Shown here piece after piece: positions 1 to 8,403 of a stretch of DNA of 64,000 bases. The position numbers and the translations under genes are program-made. Each line of letters starts with the position of its first letter. The stretch's first letter is position 1. The stretch lies in assembly GCA_003280025.1 (NCBI GenBank), contig QCGD01000001.1:207983-271982 (forward strand), read 5' to 3'. The notes under the pieces are model-generated. The model was not told where the DNA came from. It searched no databases and saw nothing but the letters and a program-made list of their open reading frames with translations. Source of the DNA: Prochlorococcus sp. AG-363-P06. GTDB taxonomy: Bacteria > Cyanobacteriota > Cyanobacteriia > PCC-6307 > Cyanobiaceae.

Positions 1-51
1 TTTCTAGGAAAAGTAGTCAGTAAAGTTGAAAAAATTGCCATACCTAAATGA
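1..51 (+). CDS. possible C-terminal end of a gene cut by the left edge
   Basis: Frame 1 is open from the first base to a TGA at 49-51 and reads as an amphipathic, lysine-rich C-terminus (FLGKVVSKVEKIAIPK). Only 16 residues are visible, so no family can be assigned. The opposite strand also reads open here (a hydrophobic start beginning MAIFSTLLTTF from base 41 leftwards), so the coding strand is undecided. Confidence 0.25.
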   Translation, partial: FLGKVVSKVEKIAIPK

Positions 52-189
52 CCACTTTTTATTAGCAGATATTTAGATTTACTATGTGCATAAGAAAAAG
101 TATAAATATCAAAAACAATGATGATTAATGCTTACTCTGAAATTTTTTTGCTTAAAATAAATTTATTAGTTTTTTTAAACATTAAGAAA

Positions 190-423
190 ATGAAATTGAA
201 AAGAACTTCTGTTTTTAGAAAGTTTAAAATATCAATTATTTTCTTTTATTTTTTTCTTAATTTCAATTCTTTTTCTTATGCACATATGAAAGGTACATTT
301 TCTTCTGAACAAAAAGCTGCAAAAAAATCATTAGAACTTGGTTGCATAGGGACACATAAAAATCAAGATAAATGGCTTCCATGTGAGAATGAAAAGCAAT
401 TACATAAGTACTTAAGAAAATAA
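190..423 (+). CDS. small secreted DUF3721-domain protein
   Basis: A 77-residue protein of unknown function. The frame is open upstream to 118, but the ATG at 190 is preferred because it gives a compact export signal: a basic start (MKLKRTSVFRK), a run of phenylalanine, isoleucine and leucine, then FSYA before the mature part. The mature part carries the DUF3721 signature: paired alanine/lysine residues, then GCIGTHKNQDKWLPC, the usual Cys-x3-His...Cys pattern. The family is known only as a domain of unknown function. The next gene starts 3 bases after the stop codon, so the two are probably co-transcribed. Two further DUF3721 proteins lie at 5.9-6.6 kb. A metal-binding role is only an inference from the Cys/His pattern. 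Confidence 0.75.
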   Translation: MKLKRTSVFRKFKISIIFFYFFLNFNSFSYAHMKGTFSSEQKAAKKSLELGCIGTHKNQDKWLPCENEKQLHKYLRK

Positions 424-690
424 ATGCAAAGCTTGGAAATGGATCAAACTAAAATACATAGAAAAGTAGCAGCAGTTTCTGCAATTCCTTTATTAGTTAC
501 TATTATCTCTGGTACTATCTATAGTTTTCTTCAGCTATTTGGAGTAGATGCTTTTTGGTTGATCAAATGGCATACCGGTAATTTTGGGATTTTTAATTTG
601 CAGCCATTTTATTCGATATTTATTGGTATTTCGTCGATAATCTCTGTGCTATCTGGAATTAATTTATTGAAGAATAATCCTAAGATATAA
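424..690 (+). CDS. two-helix membrane protein, PepSY-associated type
   Basis: An 88-residue membrane protein that starts directly after the preceding DUF3721 gene; an in-frame ATG at 439 is an alternative start. Residues about 15-37 and 59-80 are hydrophobic helices. The KIHRKVAA start followed by a glycine-containing helix resembles the first segment of PepSY-associated transmembrane proteins, and the loop contains KWHTGNFG. Histidines at the membrane boundary would suit a redox or metal role, but that is inference. The frame stays open after the TAA (see 691-801). Confidence 0.6.
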   Translation: MQSLEMDQTKIHRKVAAVSAIPLLVTIISGTIYSFLQLFGVDAFWLIKWHTGNFGIFNLQPFYSIFIGISSIISVLSGINLLKNNPKI

Positions 691-801
691 AAAAAACTGG
701 AAAAATTATCGATTTTCTGCCTATTTATTCTTCCACTAATCCTAATTATTGTTCTAATTATTTTTTGCTTAATTAAGAATAAAAGAGTTAAAAATAATTA
801 G
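691..801 (+). other. in-frame hydrophobic extension after the stop codon
   Basis: Immediately after the TAA at 688-690 the same frame continues for 36 codons to TAG at 799-801. It encodes a single strongly hydrophobic helix followed by a basic end (IKNKRVKNN). There is no ATG, GTG or TTG early in it; only a CTG at 697 could start it. It may be a chance open frame in AT-rich DNA, a tiny separate peptide, or the tail of a longer ancestral protein. Confidence 0.25.
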
Positions 802-814
802 CTAAGAAATATTT

Positions 815-3800
815 TTATTTAAGAGAATTAATTGCTTGTTTAATAGCTATTAAGGCAATTTCAATTTCTTCTTCTTTATTCTTGAACCATCTTTGAGACC
901 ATATCCTATGGAATTTCCATCCAAGTTTTTCTAGATGCGATTGCCTAATCCTATCTCTATCTCTTGCAGTTTCAGAAGAATGATAAGATTCACCATCTAC
1001 CTCTAAAGCCAATACATATCTTCCTTTTTCTTCAGGATGTTGAACTGCAAAATCCAACCTATAACCTGAAACTCCATATTGAGGAACTAAACCAATTCCT
1101 CTTTCTACCAAAGAATCATAAATATCTTGTTCAAAGGGATTAATTGGAACTTGGGTTATTGATAAATCCCCTAAATCTGAACCTTCACTTTTTACATATC
1201 TCAGGTATTGAATAAAAGCTTTTTTACTAACTTGTTGACCTAATTGATTATCGTCATATTTATATGGATCTATTGCAGAAATAACTTCTACTCTCTTTCT
1301 GGCTCTTGTTATTGCTACATTTAATCTTCTAAGACCAAAAAATTTAGGATTATCATAATTCAAAGGACCAAAAAATTGTCTCAAGCTATTTTGATTTTGT
1401 GGACCATATCCAGTAGATAAGAAAATAACATCTCTCTCATCTCCTTGAATATTTTCTAAATGTCTAATAATGAATTTTTCTTCAGGTTTATCTTCTGGGT
1501 AATCAGCTAAATCACTCTCTTCGTCTACTTGTTTAGAAAATTCATTTTTTAATCTTCTAGCATGTTCTATACCAAATGCTATGACAGCGACACTTTCTTC
1601 TGGCTTATTTCTTAAATTATTAATGACCAATTCGATAGTCTTTTTACATTCAGCCTCAGGAGAAACTCCACTAATTTCTTTAAATTCTCCTTTAACAAAA
1701 TGGTATTTGAAGGGTGCGGTAGATGTAACTGATGGAGCAGTTATCAGTTTTTTGTTATAAAGTTCTGGGTGGCAATTAGAAAAAGATATTAGTCTTTCAT
1801 CTTCAGAACGATAATGCCATAAGAGAGTTTTTGTTCCATAAACTGGAGGTAAAGCTTGTTTAACTGCTTCTAAAAGTGACTCAGTTTCATCAGCGGCACT
1901 AAATTCTTCATCATTAAAATCATTGCCTTGATCACTATCACCACTAGAGGCAAAAAATGCTGTTGAGGTTGGCGATAATTGCTTGGAATCTCCAGCAACT
2001 ATTGTCTGCTTACCTCTGAGTATTGAAGTTATTGCATCGTGAGGGACTATTTGACTGGCCTCATCGAAAATAACGACATCAAAGAAAGGTTCCTTAGATG
2101 GCATCACTTTAGAAACCACCAAAGGACTCATTGCCCAACAAGGTTTCAGTTTTTTTGTGACATTAGAAACTTTTTCAAATAATTCCCTGGCAGGTTTAAA
2201 TTTTCTTGACCTTGCTAATTCCTGTCTTAAAATTTGAGCTTCATTTGGAAAAGTATTTAAAGCTTTTAAAGCATTATTATTCAAAATTGTACTTATTCTT
2301 TCATACGAAGTCTCTATATGTTTTTGATCACTTTCTCTAAACTCTTGAACGATATCATCTAGATAATCTCTCTCAAAAGAAGCAATTGCAGGATTATTAA
2401 TTCTCATTAATTCTTCTACTGATTCACACCAAGCTAATGAAGCTTTTTGAAATATTTTTGAGTAATCTATATTATTTTCAAAGTCAATTAATATTTCTTC
2501 AAATAGGCCATTTTCTGATAAACCTAAATTCAATAGGCTATTTAGCAATTCATTGACTTTAATAATATTTGGAAGGATATCCCTATGTTTGAATAAAATT
2601 GAAATCGTTTTCTTCAATTTTCCAATATTAGATTTCGCATCTAATTCATCATCAAGAAATTGATTAAGTAAATTAAAATTAGAAAATAAGGCATTTATTT
2701 CCTTAAAAATATCGTTTTCAAACTTGAGTATTTTTATGTTTTTATCATCAAGAATTTTCTTGCTTTTGAAAATATTTAAACCTTTTAAAATATTTTTATA
2801 GTTCTTAGCTTGCCCTTTATTTATAATTTTTTTAAATATGGATAAATAATTTTTGTATTCTTTATCTGTAAAATATGAGTACCATCTGAAGATTATATTT
2901 TTATTAAAAATTAATTTTAGATAATCTAATTTTTCCTTATCAAGGAGATATTCTTTACTTAAATCTAAAAGTTCATTTGCTAATACTTCGGCTATAGAAC
3001 TTTCTAGTTGATATATCTTTTCTAATGAATCTTTATCATTATCACGACAATTTTCCTGAAAAGATATCCAACCATCAACTTCTAAAAGATGTTTCTTAAT
3101 ATTGTCTATCGAACTAATTATAGTTTGGATATGATTTGGAGTTTTAATTTTTGATTCAAGAAATGATTTTCTCATCGGGAATGAAAGACTTGCAAATATA
3201 TTCATTGAATATCTTGAGAGTTCAGATAATAAATTTTTTAAATTTTTTAATACCTTTGGATTTAGATTATCTATTTCATTTTCATCAATTTGATAAAATT
3301 GATCATTATCTTTTTTTGCTTCAATAGCTAAATTAAGAACATCCGTATAAGTTGTATTCCAAATATTATTTGCGTTTTTCATAACATTACTTCTTGAGAC
3401 AAGAATATCTCTGGATCTTGTTAAATCATTATTTTGAAGAACATCTCTCTCTATATATTCAGTTATAAATTCAAATTGCTGCCTAAATGATTCTGCAGGT
3501 TTTTTTATAAATGTGTCTATTGAATGCAGATCAAGGAAATAATCTTCTAATCCAACCTTGTTAATTCTTTTCTTTACAGCATCAATTGCAGGTCTTTTTT
3601 CTGCGACAAAAAGGACACTTTTACCTTGCGCTATAAAACTTGAAATTAAGTTTGTAATAGTTTGACTTTTCCCTGTTCCAGGAGGACCCTCTATGACAAG
3701 ATTCTGTCCTTTTAGCGCTGCATTAATAGCAAATTGTTGACTAGAGTCTGCATCTAATACTAAAAATTCATTTTCTGGAGGAATATAGTCTGGCTCTGAA

Positions 3801-5032
3801 ATATCAATTTCTTTGACGTCATCTCTTAATACTCTTATTGACTTTTCTTCACCTGCTAAAGCGGTAATTAAAATATTATTCATTAACGCATCTCCAGCTG
3901 ATAAAAGATCCTTCACCATAGGGAATTTTAAATATCGCAGATTTTTCATCGCATAACCATCTTCAATCCGAAATTGGAATTCATCTGATATTTCTTCTAA
4001 TAAATAAGCTCTTACCATTTTCTCTCCTTCTGCCTGAGCCAACTTTAATAAGTCTTCGTCAATTTCCTCGCCCAACTTCCTTTTAAGATAAAGAACTAAT
4101 GCTGGATTAACTTCAGGCTCATTATTTTTAATAGAAAATGTGATGTGTTTAATTCTTCTTTCCTTTGGATTATTAATAGATAACTTGTAATAAAGTAATG
4201 GAGAATAGGCATTATTTAAAAGATCAGATTCCCAAATAGCAAAACCTGATATCAAGCTGAAAACTTCTATCCCAAACTGATCAAAGTTTTCAATAGCTTC
4301 TTTTACTGAGCCCTTAATATTACCTTCTGCTTCAAGTTCTTCTAAATCAGATACACTTATAGAATTTCCATTTAAAAGAGATTGAACAATTTCTTCAGTT
4401 GGAATATAAGAAGAATTTTTAGTCTGTCTAAAACAAATCAAATCATTTCTTCCTGTTAAATCAACCAATTGTTCTGCCCAATAATCAAATCTCTTTAAAA
4501 TATTTTTTTCAATTTCTGTTGTTTCATCTTCAGAGATTTCCTCTCCTTTATAATCAGACTCCTGAGAAGATTTAGAATTATCTAATTTATCTTGCAAATA
4601 CTCTTTTACTGAATTAAAACCTTCTGGAATAAAAGTTTCTTCTGAAAATATTTCTTCCTGTAATTCATTAATAAGTACTTTATTATCTTCTTCTATATAT
4701 TTCTTTTCGATTGATGAATAATTATTATTTAATTCAGCTTCTTCATTCTCTGGAAGAATATTTTCTGGATAATTATCTATTGAATTATTAGCTTCTTTTT
4801 TAATAGTAATATTATTAGAAATAATATTTTCCTTCAAATTACTTTCTAAAAATAAACTTATTCTTGTTTTTATATCTTCAAGCTTTCTTGCCGTATAAGG
4901 TCTTCTTCTACAACATATTTCATATTGAATTTCTTTTAATTCTATAATATTATTTTCCTTTAAAAAACTTTCTCCTGCCTCTATTAATTCGACGGTTTTA
5001 TATCTTAAATATTTTCTATTAGGAAAAGCCAT
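815..5032 (-). CDS. superfamily I helicase-nuclease (DUF4011 / AAA_11-AAA_12 / Vsr-MTES)
   Basis: A 1405-residue single-gene nucleic-acid enzyme. The N-terminal 60 residues contain a CCRRRPYTARK motif. An acidic linker follows, then a DUF4011-like motif (YWAEQLVDLTGRNDLICFR) near 180-200. The P-loop GPPGTGKSQT is near 448, a long helical insertion fills about 550-930, Walker B (VVIFDEASQI) is near 985, and the RRLNVAITRARKR motif VI is near 1240. The C-terminal 90 residues look like a Vsr/MTES PD-(D/E)xK nuclease: YRLDFAV, then LALEVDGESYH, then RDRDRIRQ and LGWKFHRIWS. Proteins of this build occur in defence islands, so an anti-phage or DNA-degrading role is likely but inferred. It stands alone on this strand, flanked by small accessory genes. 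No inactivating lesion was seen. Confidence 0.85.
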   Translation of the reverse strand: MAFPNRKYLRYKTVELIEAGESFLKENNIIELKEIQYEICCRRRPYTARKLEDIKTRISLFLESNLKENIISNNITIKKEANNSIDNYPENILPENEEAELNNNYSSIEKKYIEEDNKVLINELQEEIFSEETFIPEGFNSVKEYLQDKLDNSKSSQESDYKGEEISEDETTEIEKNILKRFDYWAEQLVDLTGRNDLICFRQTKNSSYIPTEEIVQSLLNGNSISVSDLEELEAEGNIKGSVKEAIENFDQFGIEVFSLISGFAIWESDLLNNAYSPLLYYKLSINNPKERRIKHITFSIKNNEPEVNPALVLYLKRKLGEEIDEDLLKLAQAEGEKMVRAYLLEEISDEFQFRIEDGYAMKNLRYLKFPMVKDLLSAGDALMNNILITALAGEEKSIRVLRDDVKEIDISEPDYIPPENEFLVLDADSSQQFAINAALKGQNLVIEGPPGTGKSQTITNLISSFIAQGKSVLFVAEKRPAIDAVKKRINKVGLEDYFLDLHSIDTFIKKPAESFRQQFEFITEYIERDVLQNNDLTRSRDILVSRSNVMKNANNIWNTTYTDVLNLAIEAKKDNDQFYQIDENEIDNLNPKVLKNLKNLLSELSRYSMNIFASLSFPMRKSFLESKIKTPNHIQTIISSIDNIKKHLLEVDGWISFQENCRDNDKDSLEKIYQLESSIAEVLANELLDLSKEYLLDKEKLDYLKLIFNKNIIFRWYSYFTDKEYKNYLSIFKKIINKGQAKNYKNILKGLNIFKSKKILDDKNIKILKFENDIFKEINALFSNFNLLNQFLDDELDAKSNIGKLKKTISILFKHRDILPNIIKVNELLNSLLNLGLSENGLFEEILIDFENNIDYSKIFQKASLAWCESVEELMRINNPAIASFERDYLDDIVQEFRESDQKHIETSYERISTILNNNALKALNTFPNEAQILRQELARSRKFKPARELFEKVSNVTKKLKPCWAMSPLVVSKVMPSKEPFFDVVIFDEASQIVPHDAITSILRGKQTIVAGDSKQLSPTSTAFFASSGDSDQGNDFNDEEFSAADETESLLEAVKQALPPVYGTKTLLWHYRSEDERLISFSNCHPELYNKKLITAPSVTSTAPFKYHFVKGEFKEISGVSPEAECKKTIELVINNLRNKPEESVAVIAFGIEHARRLKNEFSKQVDEESDLADYPEDKPEEKFIIRHLENIQGDERDVIFLSTGYGPQNQNSLRQFFGPLNYDNPKFFGLRRLNVAITRARKRVEVISAIDPYKYDDNQLGQQVSKKAFIQYLRYVKSEGSDLGDLSITQVPINPFEQDIYDSLVERGIGLVPQYGVSGYRLDFAVQHPEEKGRYVLALEVDGESYHSSETARDRDRIRQSHLEKLGWKFHRIWSQRWFKNKEEEIEIALIAIKQAINSLK

Positions 5033-5234
5033 TAATAGATATAGTTTCTTTTATTTTTGATATTCTTACTTAAATAAAAGAATAATACAATAATAGAATA
5101 ATTTAGATTCATATTTAAACAATTAAAAAGTTAAGCCAATAAATCTTCTGGATTTTGTAATTATAAATTTTATCTTCTCAAGCTTTTGAAATAGTGCAAC
5201 TTTGGGCATGTAGTTTAGTGCTAATCTTTTTAGA

Positions 5235-5492
5235 CTACTTAATAATTTTAATTTTAGGTTCATATACAGCACCATTGCATACTGCTACACCAAGATTTTC
5301 TTTTGCTTCTTTAGTCAAACCTTTTAAATTCTTTTCGTTTTCATTAATCCACCGTACAGTTTTATCAAGGCAACGGTTCCAGTAAGCAGCTTTTCTTGAA
5401 ACAGGAATCAAAGAAATAAATATTAGAACTATTGCTGCTGTAGATGTAATTACGCAGTATTTAATAATATTTGGACTATTATGTAGTGACAT
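5235..5492 (-). CDS. small membrane-anchored protein of unknown function
   Basis: An 85-residue protein with one N-terminal hydrophobic segment (about residues 11-29), then a soluble part containing YWNRCLDKTVRWINENEK and a C-terminal AVCNGAVYEPK motif. The two cysteines could pair if this part is outside the cytoplasm. From memory, this pattern recurs as a multi-copy conserved hypothetical in Prochlorococcus genomes; no function is known to me. The opposite-strand ORF across the same bases lacks such organisation. Confidence 0.7.
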   Translation of the reverse strand: MSLHNSPNIIKYCVITSTAAIVLIFISLIPVSRKAAYWNRCLDKTVRWINENEKNLKGLTKEAKENLGVAVCNGAVYEPKIKIIK

Positions 5493-5623
5493 AAAAAAGA
5501 GATTAAAACCTTTTAAAATTATATCTAATTTCTACAAGCTGTTTAATCTTTTAGAGCATAAAGACTGATATACAGAAGAAAAATAATCGTAGTAAATTTT
5601 ATTTATTGAATTGGAGGAATCTA

Positions 5624-5723
5624 ATGATTGATAGTTCACCAAATCGTTTGATTATGATACTTTTTCTAGAAGAGTAGATATTCTTTAAAAAAAATTACTA
5701 GATTGGAAGAGAGGTTATTTTAG
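5624..5723 (+). pseudogene. possible frameshifted remnant of a small coiled-coil gene
   Basis: A good ribosome site (TTGGAGGAATCTA) precedes ATG at 5624. That frame reads MIDSSPNR and soon ends. Shifting by one base at about 5645 gives FDYDTFSRRVDIL, then a TAA, then KKITRLEERLF and a TAG. The charged heptad-like second part looks protein-like, which suggests a small gene broken by a one-base loss and a nonsense change. This may also be chance. Confidence 0.35.
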
Positions 5724-5742
5724 AGTTAGGCAACCTCTTTTT
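5710..5742 (+). terminator. putative rho-independent terminator
   Basis: A seven-base inverted repeat (AGAGGTT ... AACCTCT) with a 15-base loop is followed by a run of T. It sits just after the remnant at 5624-5723. The stem is short, so the call is tentative. Confidence 0.35.
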
Positions 5743-5754
5743 AATATGATTTAA

Positions 5755-5868
5755 TTATTTTGTTTTTATTTTTTTAGTAATTCTTAGGTAAATATAAGTT
5801 CCCAAACCAAGTAAGAACATATCTAAATAGATATGCCATTTAGGGAAAATCTGGTGTAATAATTCCAT
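5755..5868 (-). CDS. 37-residue single-helix membrane peptide
   Basis: A short frame starts with ATG at 5866-5868 and encodes MELLHQIFPKWHIYLD, a hydrophobic helix with GLGTYIYL, and a basic end (TKKIKTK). The clean amphipathic start, single helix and positively charged C-terminus resemble real cyanobacterial micro-proteins. No family is recognised. It lies 48 bases upstream (on the same strand) of the DUF3721 repeat protein. Confidence 0.45.
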   Translation of the reverse strand: MELLHQIFPKWHIYLDMFLLGLGTYIYLRITKKIKTK

Positions 5869-5916
5869 TAATAATTCAATACTAATTTATCTGCATTTAT
5901 ATTAACTTCAATTATT

Positions 5917-6360
5917 TTATTTTCCTAAGCCATGAATTGCACAAGGCATCCATAAATCACCCATTTTATGAACCCCTTTGCATCCAAGTTTTTTTGCTTC
6001 TTCAATAGCTTTTGCTTTTGTGGGATATGCATAAATATTTCTTGAATCTAAAGAGTTATTTTGTCTAGTACTTTGTTCCAAAGTTGGTCCAACAGGAGTC
6101 CAAACCTTTAGCCCCATAGTGGTTACTCCCGCTGAGAAAACACCCATTCCAACTATGGATGCATTTATTACCCCCATTGCAACTACACCAAGAGAAACTA
6201 CTCCCATGGGAACAATTCCAATGGTGATAATGCCCATGGGAACTATTCCAATTGATATATATCCAAGAGGAGCTATCCCAATTGCAATCTTTTTTGGCTT
6301 GCTTCCGCAATGCGCAGGACCCTCATTTATATTCTTATTAGTTTCCTTTGAATCTTGCAT
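5917..6360 (-). CDS. GIVPMG-repeat protein with C-terminal DUF3721 domain
   Basis: A 147-residue protein in two parts. Residues about 25-85 are a ten-residue repeat with core (I/V)G(I/V)VPMG and about six units, weakening towards VFSAGVTTMG. It is hydrophobic and glycine-rich, as expected for a beta-solenoid or a membrane-associated sheet. The C-terminal 45 residues hold the DUF3721 signature KKLGCKGVHKMGDLWMPC. The start region (NEGPAHCGSKPKK) has no classical signal peptide. It lies 7 bases downstream of the DUF3721 lipoprotein gene on the same strand, so the two probably form an operon. The repeats also create spurious open frames on both strands. Confidence 0.75.
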   Translation of the reverse strand: MQDSKETNKNINEGPAHCGSKPKKIAIGIAPLGYISIGIVPMGIITIGIVPMGVVSLGVVAMGVINASIVGMGVFSAGVTTMGLKVWTPVGPTLEQSTRQNNSLDSRNIYAYPTKAKAIEEAKKLGCKGVHKMGDLWMPCAIHGLGK

Positions 6361-6367
6361 TTAAGTT

Positions 6368-6628
6368 TTAATGGTTATGGTGTTTATGATTGTGATTCTT
6401 TTTTTGTTTTGCATTAGAGTTCTCATGCAATTCATGAGTAGCACATGGCATCCACTTATCACCCATCTTATGAGCTCCAGTGCAATTGAAACTTTTGGCA
6501 GCTTTTTTAGCTTCTCTTCTAGTGTCAAAAAGTGCAGGAGTTTTTGTTTCCTCAACTTTTGAAGTGCAGCCAACTAGAAAAGTTATCAGCAAAAATTGAG
6601 AAAAGATAAAAGCTTTTTTAAAATTCAT
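6368..6628 (-). CDS. DUF3721 lipoprotein with histidine-rich tail
   Basis: An 86-residue lipoprotein: a basic start (MNFKK), a hydrophobic stretch and a lipobox (FLVGC, cysteine at about residue 21). The DUF3721 core follows (SFNCTGAHKMGDKWMPC), then a tail rich in histidine, asparagine and lysine (KKNHNHKHHNH). The lipobox implies membrane anchoring outside the cytoplasm. The histidine tail suggests binding of a transition metal, which is inference. It is the first gene of a probable two-gene operon with the GIVPMG-repeat protein. Confidence 0.8.
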   Translation of the reverse strand: MNFKKAFIFSQFLLITFLVGCTSKVEETKTPALFDTRREAKKAAKSFNCTGAHKMGDKWMPCATHELHENSNAKQKKNHNHKHHNH

Positions 6629-6840
6629 TTAAATTGATTTAATACTAGGAATGAAAGTTCTTCTTTTAGATTAAAAGCGAAACTTTTTATTGAGTATGTA
6701 GATCCACCTAATTGTAATAAAATCAAGTTTTTTCTCAAGTAATTTTCTGCAATAAAAGCAAATGATTATGAGTTTATAGTAAATATTTAATAAATAATTA
6801 AGTAAATTATGAGTAGAATTTAAAGTGACTTTAATTAAAA

Positions 6841-7317
6841 ATGTTTAGAAAATTACTTTTAACCTCTTCTATGATATTCATTATATTTAGTGTTATATAT
6901 CCTTCAAAAAAAGAAAATACACAATTATTTAGTTACTGTCACTCTCTTGAAAAAATACTAGTTCGGAATTCAATTGAACAAAGAAAAAACTTATCCTTCA
7001 GAATTAAATCTGTTTCACAAGATTTATCAAAATTAGGGATTAGCAAAACTAGAGGTGCCTTTATAAATAAAATGATTGATGAATATAAGAATTCTAAGAA
7101 TAATTTCTTAATCAATATTGCCCCTAATGAATTTTATTGTTTTGCAGGATATTGGCTTGAGAATGCAAAGCCAGGAATATTTGAAAAAATAATGTTTGAG
7201 AAAAGTAAAAAAAGAATTAATGAAGTGAAAGATATAAAAGATGGCCTAGATAGCTTAATTAAAAATATAGATTCAGAATACAAAAGTTTAAAAAAGGAAT
7301 TTAATATTCTTTTTTAA
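6841..7317 (+). CDS. putative secreted helical protein of unknown function
   Basis: A 158-residue protein with an N-terminal signal-like segment (MFRKLLLTSSMIFIIFSVIY). The rest is lysine-rich and mostly predicted helical, with two cysteines (SYCHSLEK and FYCFAGYW) that could pair outside the cytoplasm. The C-terminus is coiled-coil-like. No family is recognised. It stands alone, with about 290 bases of apparently empty sequence after it. Confidence 0.6.
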   Translation: MFRKLLLTSSMIFIIFSVIYPSKKENTQLFSYCHSLEKILVRNSIEQRKNLSFRIKSVSQDLSKLGISKTRGAFINKMIDEYKNSKNNFLINIAPNEFYCFAGYWLENAKPGIFEKIMFEKSKKRINEVKDIKDGLDSLIKNIDSEYKSLKKEFNILF

Positions 7318-7605
7318 TTGAAAATTAAACCCAAAAAATATAAAATAAATATTTGGCAATTACAAATTGAGTTTGTTTTTAGATACTTTATTTATAGAAC
7401 TTATTATTTGCTACAGAAGTTAAAAAATAATTCTCTGAGAAATTCTGATAAGAAGTATTAGTCAATTTATTCCGTAATATGTCTAATAATTCCAAAATCG
7501 AAACTTGATAGAAATTGGATACTTTTATGACTGCTTTTTCTTCTAAAGAAATAGAAATTTAATATAATTTCTTAAAATAACTTGTCCCTAGATTTATAAG
7601 AATTA
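7318..7605. other. intergenic, no gene seen
   Basis: This AT-rich spacer has frequent stops in all frames. It should hold the promoter for the DUF1543 gene. Nothing else is recognisable. Confidence 0.5.
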
Positions 7606-8178
7606 ATGGAAAATAATAAAAAATATCTTTTTTTGGTTGTTCTTGGAGGTAGAGCCGCTAAAGCAAATATTGAACTACATGATGTTCGATGGGTTATAGG
7701 TTCAACAATTGAAGAAACATTTTATGCTTTGAGAAATAGTTGGTTTGGATCTATTAAAGGGTTACATATAGATAGTTATAAAAAAATTAGTTCGATTGAT
7801 GGCTTCAAGATAAATTTAAAAAATAATAACAAACAAAGTAAGCATTTTAATAAAGAGAAATATCTCAAAAAAAAATTATGGTTCGTTAATATCGGAGGCT
7901 ATGATCCAAGTTGTATGCAAGAGAAACATCAATTTGGGTTTGTAGTCGCCGAAACTTCAACAGAGGCAAAAAATAAAGCTAAATCGAAATGGCTAATTGG
8001 GTTTCAGCAAAAGCACAAAGATGATATTGCTTGTTTAAAAATGTTTAGTGATATAGATGATTGTGAAGTTATAAAAAATATAGACAACTGGGAAATAGAA
8101 TTAACTTTAGAAAATAATTTTGTTGAAGAAACAAATTGTCCTGATTGGTTTGGATATATGAGAATTGATAAATTTTAG
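7606..8178 (+). CDS. DUF1543 family protein
   Basis: A 190-residue soluble protein. It begins with the characteristic YLFLVVLGGRAAKANIELHD segment and continues HDVRWVIGSTIEET of the DUF1543 family, whose function is unknown. The second half (LWFVNIGGYD, then FVVAETSTEAKNKAKSKW) repeats the pattern of the first (LFLVVLGGR, then VIGSTIEETFYALRNSW), so it looks like an internal duplication of one small alpha/beta unit. It is single-copy in the window, and its neighbours give no clue to its role. Confidence 0.75.
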   Translation: MENNKKYLFLVVLGGRAAKANIELHDVRWVIGSTIEETFYALRNSWFGSIKGLHIDSYKKISSIDGFKINLKNNNKQSKHFNKEKYLKKKLWFVNIGGYDPSCMQEKHQFGFVVAETSTEAKNKAKSKWLIGFQQKHKDDIACLKMFSDIDDCEVIKNIDNWEIELTLENNFVEETNCPDWFGYMRIDKF

Positions 8179-8403
8179 AATGTCTATTTAAATTAATTAA
8201 TTTAATTACCAAATTTAAAAAATAAATTATTTTACCTAATACAATTTTTGCAACCTAATATAAGACATTTCTCTAATTTTTCTATTATTTTAAGTCACCA
8301 AATAAAGGATTGTTTTAGTTTATTAATTAAATAAAATATTGTTATAAATCATGAAAATACTTATACTTAAAAGGTATATGATATTGAAAATAAAAAACTT
8401 GTT

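Noticed and set aside
5194..5385. 63-codon plus-strand frame opposite the small membrane protein at 5235-5492
   Set aside because: It lies antisense to a frame with better coding character and has no ribosome site or motif.
6065..6364. Alternative frames on both strands across the GIVPMG-repeat gene
   Set aside because: The repeated DNA keeps several frames open; only the frame with the DUF3721 core makes sense.
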